Assembly (NCBI GenBank): GCA_022701475.1
Contig: JAKOOI010000345.1
Coordinates: 1 to 5,396 of the forward strand
DNA: 5,396 nucleotides
From: Weeksellaceae bacterium
GTDB lineage: Bacteria > Bacteroidota > Bacteroidia > Flavobacteriales > Weeksellaceae
Direction of reading: 5' to 3'
Part shown: positions 1 to 5,303 of the stretch, piece after piece
Position numbering within the stretch: position 1 is the stretch's first letter
Layout of the letters: each line of letters opens with the position of its first letter
Notes under the pieces: generated by a model
The model's database searches: none
Told to the model about the DNA's origin: nothing
The model's input: only the letters and a program-made list of their open reading frames with translations
Program-made: the position numbers and the translations under genes

Positions 1-1
1 G

Positions 2-2014
2 CTGGAAATTGATCCCAAGGAAAAAATCATTACCGATGAAAACTATCTTACCTATCCCAGTTCCTATGAGGTGAAAAAATACGGCGCCGCGCCGCAGAAA
101 GAGCTGGTGCTGACCTTCGATGACGGACCGGATGAAACCTACACGCCCCAGGTGCTGGATGTCCTCTCAAAATACCATGTCCCGGCCGCCTTTTTCCTGG
201 TAGGGCTAAACGCTGAGAAAAACCTTCCGCTGGTAAAAAGGATTTACCGCGAAGGCCATGAGATCGGGAACCATACCTTTACCCATGAGAACGTAGCCAA
301 AGTAAGCCCCGAAAGGGCATTGCTGGAAATGAAGCTCACCCGGCTGCTGATAGAATGCGTCACCGGGCACAGCACCATCCTTTTCAGGGCTCCCTACAAT
401 GCGGATTCCGAGCCTACGACTTCGGAAGAAATCATCCCGGTAGCACTGGCAAGAAAGCAGAATTACCTGGACATCGGCGAAAACATAGATCCGGAAGACT
501 GGCAGCCCGGTATCAAAGCGGACGAAATTGTAAAGCGGGTGATGGCAGGCATCCGGCAGGAAAGAGGAAACATCATCCTGCTTCACGATGCCGGCGGGGA
601 AACCCGCGAGGAAACGGTAAAAGCGCTGAAGATCCTGATCCCGGAACTGCAGAAGCAAGGTTATCATTTCACCAACCTGACCACCATTCTCCATAAAAAC
701 AGGAGCGAGCTGATGCCGGAAGTTCCAAAGACAAAGGCCTATTACATCATGCAGCTGAACCTGGTTCTGGCTACGGTGATCTACGGGATCAGCCATTTCC
801 TGGTGGCCCTGTTCATTATCTTTATTATATTGGGAATTATCAGGCTGATGCTGATGATGTACTGGGCATTCAGAGAAAAGAAAAGAGAAAAGAGGCTGGG
901 GGACTTTCCTGTGCTGGACCACTATCCTCAGGTCTCCGTCATCGTGCCGGCTTACAATGAAGAGGTGAATATTGTTTCTTCATTACAAAACCTGCTGAAT
1001 CAGACCTATCCGGACTTTAACATCATCATGGTGGACGACGGCAGCAAAGATACCACCTATGATAAGGCGATACAGGCTTTTGGAGACCATCCGAAACTGA
1101 AAATATATACCAAGCCGAACGGCGGGAAAGCGACGGCACTTAATTTCGGGATTTCCCGTACCGATGCTGCCTATGTCATATGCATCGATGCCGATACGAA
1201 GCTTGATAAAGATGCCGTTAAATATTTGATGGCAAGGTTTCTCAATGCAAAGCCCGAAGAGAAAATAGCTGCTGTGGCAGGAAACGTAAAAGTAGGGAAC
1301 CCGGTGAACTGGCTGACCCGCTGGCAGTCGATAGAATATAGTACAAGCCAGAATTTCGACAGGCTGGCGTATGCCCGCATCAATGCCATTACCGTGATTC
1401 CGGGAGCGATCGGGGCATTCAGAAAAGAAGTGGTTGAAGAAGTGGGAGGCTATTCTTCGGACACGCTGGCTGAAGACTGCGACCTGACGGTAAAGATCCT
1501 GAAAAAAGGATATACCGTTGCTAATGAAAACCGTGCTGTTGCCGTTACTGAAGCGCCGGAAAGCGTACCGCAGTTCCTGAAGCAGCGGTTCCGCTGGACC
1601 TACGGGATCATGCAGATGTTCTGGAAACAGAAACAGGCTTTCCTGAACCCGGATTATAAAGGACTGGGATTATGGGCCATGCCGAATATCCTGCTGTTCC
1701 AGTACATCATCCCGTTCTTTTCACCGCTGGCCGATGTCATCATGCTGCTGGGGATCCTGTCCGGAAACGGCGGGAAAATATTCGGGTACTACCTGCTTTT
1801 CCTTCTGATGGATGCTTCGCTGGCACTGCTGGCCTTTATCATGCAAAAGGAAAAACTCATCTACCTCCTGTACATTGTTCCGCAGCGGTTCGGCTACCGA
1901 TGGCTGATGTACATCGTGCTGTTCCGGAGCCTGAGAAGAGCACTAAAGGGTGAAATCCAGTCCTGGGGATTCCTGAAACGGACCGGAAATGTAAAAGAAA
2001 TTGCCGTAAACTAA
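2..2014 (+). CDS. Polysaccharide deacetylase-GT2 synthase fusion, 5'-truncated (probable GH18-NodB-GT2 trifunctional enzyme)
   Basis: The frame is open to the left edge, so 670 codons are visible and the true start lies outside; the GTG at 71 is internal. Numbering from the codon at position 2, residues 33-235 form a NodB/CE4 deacetylase with all five motifs: TFDDGP (38-43), the metal pair H91 and H95 in HTFTH, RAPY (129-132), DPEDW (163-167) and LHD (194-196). A hydrophobic segment (about 247-287) follows, then a basic KKREKR stretch that suggests the cytoplasmic side. Residues 309-540 are a GT2 synthase: VPAYNEE, VDDG (344-347), GGK (374-376), DAD (396-398), catalytic ED (491-492) and Q528-RFRW (to 532), the signature of processive synthases such as PgaC or NodC. 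Hydrophobic helices lie near 556-583, 592-613 and 620-641. Known family members carry an N-terminal GH18 domain. Inferred role: polymerise an amino-sugar glycan inside and deacetylate it in the periplasm. The exact polymer is unknown. Confidence 0.93.
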   Translation: MEIDPKEKIITDENYLTYPSSYEVKKYGAAPQKELVLTFDDGPDETYTPQVLDVLSKYHVPAAFFLVGLNAEKNLPLVKRIYREGHEIGNHTFTHENVAKVSPERALLEMKLTRLLIECVTGHSTILFRAPYNADSEPTTSEEIIPVALARKQNYLDIGENIDPEDWQPGIKADEIVKRVMAGIRQERGNIILLHDAGGETREETVKALKILIPELQKQGYHFTNLTTILHKNRSELMPEVPKTKAYYIMQLNLVLATVIYGISHFLVALFIIFIILGIIRLMLMMYWAFREKKREKRLGDFPVLDHYPQVSVIVPAYNEEVNIVSSLQNLLNQTYPDFNIIMVDDGSKDTTYDKAIQAFGDHPKLKIYTKPNGGKATALNFGISRTDAAYVICIDADTKLDKDAVKYLMARFLNAKPEEKIAAVAGNVKVGNPVNWLTRWQSIEYSTSQNFDRLAYARINAITVIPGAIGAFRKEVVEEVGGYSSDTLAEDCDLTVKILKKGYTVANENRAVAVTEAPESVPQFLKQRFRWTYGIMQMFWKQKQAFLNPDYKGLGLWAMPNILLFQYIIPFFSPLADVIMLLGILSGNGGKIFGYYLLFLLMDASLALLAFIMQKEKLIYLLYIVPQRFGYRWLMYIVLFRSLRRALKGEIQSWGFLKRTGNVKEIAVN

Positions 2015-2061
2015 TATTTGTGTAAATTTAACAGCCATAAAACGTAACAAATTTTTAATAA

Positions 2062-2075
2062 ACGATACTTATCGT
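2062..2075. promoter_or_regulatory. Perfect ACGATA-CT-TATCGT palindrome upstream of the M13 peptidase gene
   Basis: Two 6-bp arms are exact inverted repeats around a CT spacer, and the site ends 22 bp before the ATG. The surrounding 83-bp gap is very AT-rich. A TAAATTG sequence at 2077-2083, one base short of the flavobacterial TAnnTTTG -7 box, starts just after the palindrome, so a bound regulator could cover the promoter spacer. I see no good -33 TTG at the right distance, so the promoter itself is weakly supported. There is also no Shine-Dalgarno sequence before the ATG, which is normal for Bacteroidota. A function as an operator is inferred only from symmetry and position. Confidence 0.3.
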
Positions 2076-2097
2076 ATAAATTGTAATTTTAATCCGA

Positions 2098-4125
2098 ATG
2101 AAAAAATTAACGCTGTCCCTGTTTTTACTGGCAGGGATCTGTTCACAGACCGTGAATGCGCAGACTGCCGATAAAGGACTGGATGTAAGCCTAATGGATA
2201 AATCCGTCCGCCCGCAGGATGATTTCTACAGCTACGTAAGCGGAAGCTGGATGAAAACAGCCAAGATCCCTTCCGACAAACCGACCTGGGGAAGCTTCAA
2301 TAAGCTGGCTGACGATACCGACAACAATTCGATGACCATCCTGAATTCCCTGCTGAAAGATAAATTTGCAGACGGAACCGAAGGAAAGAAAATCCAGGAC
2401 CTGTATGCTACCTATATGAACATGCAGAAGCGGAATGCCGATGGTATCAAGCCGATCCAGGCCAACCTGAACAAGATCGACGCCATTAAAAACCTGAATG
2501 ATCTGCAGAATTACCTGACGTCCGTAACCAAAGAAGGCGATAACGTATTCTACGGCTGGGGTGTGGATGCGGATCTGAAGGACTCCAAAATGAATGTCGT
2601 TTATCTGGGAAATGCCTCCCTCGGACTGGGAAGAGACTATTACCAGAAAGTAAACGAGAAAAATACCGAAGCACTGGCAGAATATACGAAATATGTGGCT
2701 TCCATGCTGAAAGAGCTGGGCTATAAAAATGCGGATGCCGCTGCCAAAGGAATCGTAGACTATGAAAAAGGCATCGCCAAAACATATCTGACCAACGAAC
2801 AGAGCCGCGACAATACCCTTCAGTATAACCCTGAAACCATGGCGGAGCTTTCCAAGCTGGTAAAAAATGTGGACCTTCCGGGCTACCTGAAAGCAGTGGG
2901 CGTAAAGACGGATAAGGTGATCATCGGGGAACTGGGATATTATAAGAACCTTGACCAGTTCATCAGCATGCAGAACCTTCCTGTAATCAAGGATTACCTT
3001 AAATTCCATCTGATCAACGGCAGTGCTTCCTACCTGAGCGAAAAGCTGGGAGATACGAGGTTTGCTTTCTACGGGAAATACCTGAGAGGGCAGCAGGAAC
3101 AAAGAGCACTGAACAAAAGAGGCTATGAGCTGATCAACGGCAGCCTGGGAGAAGCCTTCGGAAAACTGTATGTGGATAAATATTTCCCTGCTGAAGCCAA
3201 AGCCCAGATGGTGGAACTGATCGACTACCTGAAGAAAAGCTTCGCGGTTCACATCAACGGATTGGCCTGGATGTCACCGACCACAAAGGAAAAAGCCATG
3301 CAGAAGCTGAATAAGTTTACCGTGAAGGTAGCCTATCCGGATAAGTGGAAAGATTATTCCAGGCTGACTATCACTCCTGAATCCAAAGGCGGAAACCTGT
3401 ACGGGAACCTGCAGAATATTGCAGAATGGCAGTACAATAAGGACCTTGCCAAAATCGGGAAACCGGTAGACAAAACCGAATGGGGAATGACGCCGCAGAC
3501 CGTGAATGCTTACTACAACCCGGTAAACAACGAAATCGTTTTCCCTGCCGCTATCCTTCAGCCGCCGTTCTTTAATCCTAAGGCAGATGCTGCGGTGAAC
3601 TTCGGAGGCATCGGTGCGGTAATCGGACATGAAATGAGCCACGGATTCGATGATTCAGGAGCCCAGTTCGATGCAGACGGAAACCTGGTGGATTGGTGGA
3701 CGCCTGAGGACAAGGCCAACTTTGAAAAAGCAACGAAAGCACTCGCTTCCCAGTATGACAAATACGAGCCGGTAAAAGGGACTTTCGTCAACGGAACCTT
3801 TACCAACGGTGAGAATATTGCGGACCTCGGAGGCGTGAACATCGCTTATGATGCCCTTCAGATGTATCTGAAAGACAAAGGCAATCCGGGAACGATCAGC
3901 GGGTATACGCAGGACCAGCGGTTCTTCCTGAGCTGGGCAACCGTTTGGAGAACCTTATCCAGTGAGAAATACATGATCAACCAGGTGAAGACAGACCCGC
4001 ACTCTCCGGGCTACTTCAGAAGCTTCGGCCCTTTAACGAATGTTGATGCATTCTATAAAGCGTTCGATGTGAAGGAAGGCGATAAGCTGTACAAAAAACC
4101 GGAAGAAAGAATTAAAATCTGGTAA
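2098..4125 (+). CDS. pepO: Secreted M13 family zinc metallopeptidase (neprilysin/PepO-like)
   Basis: This is a complete 675-residue protein, the usual length for bacterial M13 peptidases. Residues 1-21 are a Sec signal peptide (KK n-region, hydrophobic core, VNA before Q22). The one cysteine in the core (C15) lacks a proper lipobox, so a soluble periplasmic or secreted protein is likely. The M13 N-terminal domain spans about 38-420 (it opens with RPQDDFYSYVSGSW). The catalytic domain spans about 468-672. It has NAYY (470-473, the substrate-backbone motif), zinc ligands H511 and H515 with catalytic E512 in HEMSH, and ENIAD giving zinc ligand E572 plus D576. DPHSPGYFR supplies H635 and R641, equivalent to neprilysin His711 and Arg717. 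The C-terminus RIKIW keeps the final Trp but lacks the Cys of mammalian CxxW. By eye, neprilysin Arg102 is replaced by Thr63, which favours endopeptidase activity on oligopeptides. The symbol is a family name; the physiological substrate is unknown. A strong terminator follows 19 bp downstream. Confidence 0.96.
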   Translation: MKKLTLSLFLLAGICSQTVNAQTADKGLDVSLMDKSVRPQDDFYSYVSGSWMKTAKIPSDKPTWGSFNKLADDTDNNSMTILNSLLKDKFADGTEGKKIQDLYATYMNMQKRNADGIKPIQANLNKIDAIKNLNDLQNYLTSVTKEGDNVFYGWGVDADLKDSKMNVVYLGNASLGLGRDYYQKVNEKNTEALAEYTKYVASMLKELGYKNADAAAKGIVDYEKGIAKTYLTNEQSRDNTLQYNPETMAELSKLVKNVDLPGYLKAVGVKTDKVIIGELGYYKNLDQFISMQNLPVIKDYLKFHLINGSASYLSEKLGDTRFAFYGKYLRGQQEQRALNKRGYELINGSLGEAFGKLYVDKYFPAEAKAQMVELIDYLKKSFAVHINGLAWMSPTTKEKAMQKLNKFTVKVAYPDKWKDYSRLTITPESKGGNLYGNLQNIAEWQYNKDLAKIGKPVDKTEWGMTPQTVNAYYNPVNNEIVFPAAILQPPFFNPKADAAVNFGGIGAVIGHEMSHGFDDSGAQFDADGNLVDWWTPEDKANFEKATKALASQYDKYEPVKGTFVNGTFTNGENIADLGGVNIAYDALQMYLKDKGNPGTISGYTQDQRFFLSWATVWRTLSSEKYMINQVKTDPHSPGYFRSFGPLTNVDAFYKAFDVKEGDKLYKKPEERIKIW

Positions 4126-4144
4126 TAGTATATCCAAGACCATA

Positions 4145-4177
4145 AAAAACCGCTCAGCAATGAGCGGTTTTTCTTTT
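4145..4177 (+). terminator. Rho-independent terminator of the M13 peptidase gene, probably bidirectional
   Basis: A perfect 12-bp stem, AAAAACCGCTCA (4145-4156) with TGAGCGGTTTTT (4161-4172), closes on a GCAA tetraloop of the stable GNRA type. It is followed by CTTTT. The A-run on the left makes the same structure a terminator for minus-strand transcripts too. It lies 19 bp after the stop codon of the peptidase gene. Confidence 0.93.
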
Positions 4178-4261
4178 GGGTATTACCGGTTTTGCAGTAA
4201 GTTTTATAGTTTATAAGGGATGGTACTGATATTTGAATCGTGTACTTATACCGGACTTATA

Positions 4262-4278
4262 TTAACGTGAGCTCGATG
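4262..4278 (+). repeat. Copy A of direct repeat TTAACGTGA-N3-CGATG
   Basis: TTAACGTGA, three variable bases (GCT), then CGATG. The same 14 fixed bases recur in the same orientation at 4999-5015. The bases outside this core do not match between copies, so it is not a long duplication. From memory, similar TTAACGTGAgttCGATG strings are common in Chryseobacterium spacers, which I cannot verify here. Confidence 0.55.
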
Positions 4279-4341
4279 TAAAATCAGGTATATGGTCAGT
4301 AGGATTGATTTCAGCCTATTTACTACGGGATGCCTGATGAT

Positions 4342-4447
4342 CCGGCTTCAACCAAATGCGGATAAGTTTCGGCTAAAGCCCTATGTATGCCGCTATAATA
4401 ACGTCGGGCTAAAGCCCGACCCTATTGATTGATGCAACGCATTCAAT
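4342..4447. repeat. REP-like cluster of GGCTAAAGCC hairpins
   Basis: The cluster contains the near-palindrome GGCTAAAGCC (4371-4380) and a stronger one, GTCGGGCTAAAGCCCGAC (4403-4420), whose 8-bp arms flank only AA. An upstream GGCTT (4344-4348) can pair with the AAGCC at 4376-4380. Directly after comes another hairpin, ATTGA(ttg)ATGC / GCATTCAAT (4424-4447), with a 3-base bulge. Repeated GC-rich hairpins sharing one core in a spacer are the hallmark of REP sequences, which in other bacteria are mobilised by RAYT Y1 transposases. No RAYT gene lies in this window. The strong hairpin lacks a U-tract, so it is not a classical terminator. Confidence 0.6.
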
Positions 4448-4502
4448 GTGAACCCGAAGCAGAGACCGAATTGCAAGGCTGAAGGGCAGGCCGGATGCCG
4501 GA

Positions 4503-4577
4503 AATTGCTTTTGTCAGGATCAGATTAGATCAGATCAGATCAGAAGTGTTTATGATCAGATACAATTGCTTTTCAGG
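4503..4577 (+). repeat. GATCA pentanucleotide array flanked by AATTGCTTTT direct repeats
   Basis: Five consecutive 5-bp units occupy 4518-4542: GATCA, GATTA, GATCA, GATCA, GATCA. A further GATCAGAT lies at 4554-4561. The array sits between two copies of AATTGCTTTT (4503-4512 and 4564-4573), each followed within two bases by CAGG, a spacing of 61 bp. The pentamer length would let slippage shift a reading frame, but no gene spans it, so any effect would be on DNA or RNA structure. It also concentrates GATC sites. Confidence 0.7.
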
Positions 4578-4681
4578 CTGATTACAAAGGAATTCCATGT
4601 AAAGTCATGACTTGTTCATCTGATTCTTAGACCCCGCCTTATTATCCGTCCGAAAATAAATGAGATGCTATGGAATTCACG

Positions 4682-4852
4682 TTATGTTATATAATCAACG
4701 GTTTAATCAATACCTTCTGTAATATTGTTAACCAGAGAAGTTCCCGTTTCCGGCTTACCTATTCATACGATTTCTGCTCCGGGTTTACATTTTATAAAAT
4801 CCTTGTCCGCATCCTGTATCTTATGACCCTGAACATAAGGAACCCCGCTGCC
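4682..4852 (-). pseudogene. Possible decayed 3' fragment of an unknown gene
   Basis: Read on the minus strand from 4852, the frame gives a protein-like stretch beginning GSGVPYVQGHKIQ and containing DADKDFIKCKPGAEIV. It meets TGA at 4763-4765, then continues in the same frame with IGKPETGTSLVNNITEGID to TAA at 4703-4705, then TVDYIT to TAA at 4682-4684. The composition (Gly, Asp, Lys, Pro mixed with aliphatics) looks more like real protein than the codon-aligned plus-strand frame at 4670-4855, which is hydrophobic and probably its shadow. The fragment has no start codon and its upstream end runs into the GC-rich structured element. I do not recognise the family. The case rests on appearance alone and could be chance. 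Confidence 0.22.
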
Positions 4853-4980
4853 TAGCCCCGATAGCAGCGGTTACCCCACAGCGGGGCTGGAAGGAGGGCG
4901 TGTGAAGGGATTTGCGGTGGCGCGCGCCGGAGCGCGGGGCGCGAGGAGTATGAGCGGATAGCGGGAATCAGCTCCTGATC
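4843..4980 (+). ncRNA. GC-rich structured element, candidate Flavo-1-like RNA or dispersed repeat
   Basis: The left end AGCCCCGATAGCAGCGG (4854-4870) and right end GCGGATAGCGGGAATCAGCTCC (4954-4975) match my memory of a conserved-end, variable-middle element scattered through Flavobacteriia spacers, which I associate with the Flavo-1 RNA motif. GATAGC occurs at both ends (4860-4865 and 4957-4962). CCCCGCTG (4843-4850) can pair with CAGCGGGG (4879-4886), AGCCCC (4854-4859) with GGGGCT (4883-4888), and CCCGCTG (4844-4850) with TAGCGGG (4959-4965). The middle carries the palindrome GGCGCGCGCC (4919-4928) and a CGCGCC/GGCGCG hairpin (4923-4928 with 4938-4943). ATCAG-CTC-CTGAT (4967-4979) forms a small 3' hairpin. 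Strand is set by the remembered consensus. Function is unknown, and assignment to Flavo-1 needs a covariance-model search. Confidence 0.5.
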
Positions 4981-4998
4981 TGAGTGATGAGTGGTAAG

Positions 4999-5015
4999 TT
5001 AACGTGAATCCGATG
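4999..5015 (+). repeat. Copy B of direct repeat TTAACGTGA-N3-CGATG
   Basis: This second copy has ATC in the variable positions and otherwise matches the copy at 4262-4278 exactly. It lies 19 bp beyond the end of the GC-rich structured element. With copy A it brackets most of the repeat-rich part of the spacer. Confidence 0.55.
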
Positions 5016-5053
5016 CTATTGATCTGTTTTTAATGTTTCATATAAAATAAAAA

Positions 5054-5130
5054 ACCGGAAGATGATCACTTTTCCTGGAAGGTTTCTGACCTTTGTTTTG
5101 GCAAAGAAACTTCCGTCATCCGGCTTCTTT
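5054..5130. terminator. Long imperfect hairpin with flanking A and T tracts, terminator-like
   Basis: Outer pairing joins CCGG and ATGA (5054-5057, 5061-5064, with AAG bulged) to TCAT and CCGG (5115-5122). Inner pairing joins GGAAG (5076-5080) to CTTCC (5109-5113), TTT (5082-5084) to AAA (5106-5108), and CTTTG (5090-5094) to CAAAG (5101-5105) around a 6-nt loop. An alternative pairs CGGAAG (5055-5060) with CTTCCG (5109-5114). The structure follows an A-rich run (5044-5053) and precedes CTTCTTTTT (5123-5131), so it could end transcripts in either direction, including one from the structured element at 4843-4980. The interruptions make it less certain than the terminator at 4145. Confidence 0.42.
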
Positions 5131-5257
5131 TTCTGGTCCCTAGTCCGGTTACTGTTCCGATTTCATGTTATAGTCAAAGAAATTACAGTATGCAGAACAA
5201 AAAGGTGACATGACATCATTTAAAACAGTGCGTTCCCAAAGCTTCACCAATTATGTT

Positions 5258-5265
5258 TATCTTTG
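5258..5265 (+). promoter_or_regulatory. TAnnTTTG -7 box for the EamA-like gene
   Basis: TATCTTTG is an exact match to the Bacteroidota sigma-ABfr -7 consensus TAnnTTTG. The best upstream partner is TTC at 5233-5235, one base from the expected TTG, at a 22-bp spacing. Transcription would start near 5270, giving a leader of about 34 nt to the TTG codon at 5304. The position directly before the only gene start in this region supports it. Confidence 0.55.
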
Positions 5266-5303
5266 CCCTACTTTAAAAGTCATCAATAAAACCGGGATTT
5301 TAC

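Larger units (their letters stand above)
4178..5257. other. Gene-poor, repeat-rich spacer of about 1.1 kb
   Basis: I find no convincing intact gene on either strand here. The stretches 4178-4261, 4279-4341 and 5131-5257 show nothing I can name. Between them lie REP-like hairpins, a GATCA array, a possible minus-strand coding remnant, a GC-rich structured element and a long hairpin, each listed separately. Base composition changes sharply: AT-rich over most of the spacer but extremely GC-rich around 4911-4943. No tRNA, rRNA, CRISPR array or transposase gene is visible. Confidence 0.75.

Noticed and set aside
11..15. Lipoprotein signal in the M13 peptidase (cysteine at residue 15)
   Set aside because: The residues before the cysteine (A-G-I) do not make a lipobox, and a good type I cleavage site follows at VNA-Q. 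Coordinates here are residue numbers of the protein encoded at 2098-4125.
71..73. GTG as the start codon of the deacetylase-synthase gene
   Set aside because: The frame continues open to position 2 with sequence that fits the linker before the NodB domain in the longer family. There is also no promoter or spacer upstream of the GTG.
206..922. Long open frame on the minus strand opposite the deacetylase domain
   Set aside because: The plus strand here encodes every CE4 motif. The minus-strand product is rich in His, Gln, Phe and Pro without any recognisable domain, typical of an antisense shadow.
2191..3252. 353-codon open frame on the minus strand opposite the M13 peptidase
   Set aside because: It lies wholly antisense to an intact, well-conserved peptidase. 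Its composition (many Ile, Phe, Gln, His) reflects the complementary codons of that gene.
4403..4420. GTCGGGCTAAAGCCCGAC as a rho-independent terminator
   Set aside because: It is followed by CCTATTG with no T-tract, and the same core recurs nearby, which fits a REP-like repeat better.
4518..4561. GATCA repeats as a CRISPR array
   Set aside because: The units are 5 bp and contiguous, with no 20-40 bp repeats, no spacers and no cas genes.
4590..4678. 9-bp inverted repeat GAATTCCAT / ATGGAATTC as ends of an insertion element
   Set aside because: Six of the nine bases are the self-palindromic GAATTC, the repeat does not extend further, and the 71 bp between arms contains nothing like a transposase or target duplication.
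4820..4839. CTTATG / CATAAG hairpin as a regulatory structure
   Set aside because: Only 6 bp of AT-rich pairing with an 8-nt loop and no associated tract or gene start. This is expected by chance.
4670..4855. 61-residue plus-strand open frame as a real small protein
   Set aside because: It has no ribosome-binding or promoter signal, shows no recognisable domain, ends inside the structured element, and is codon-aligned with a more protein-like minus-strand frame.
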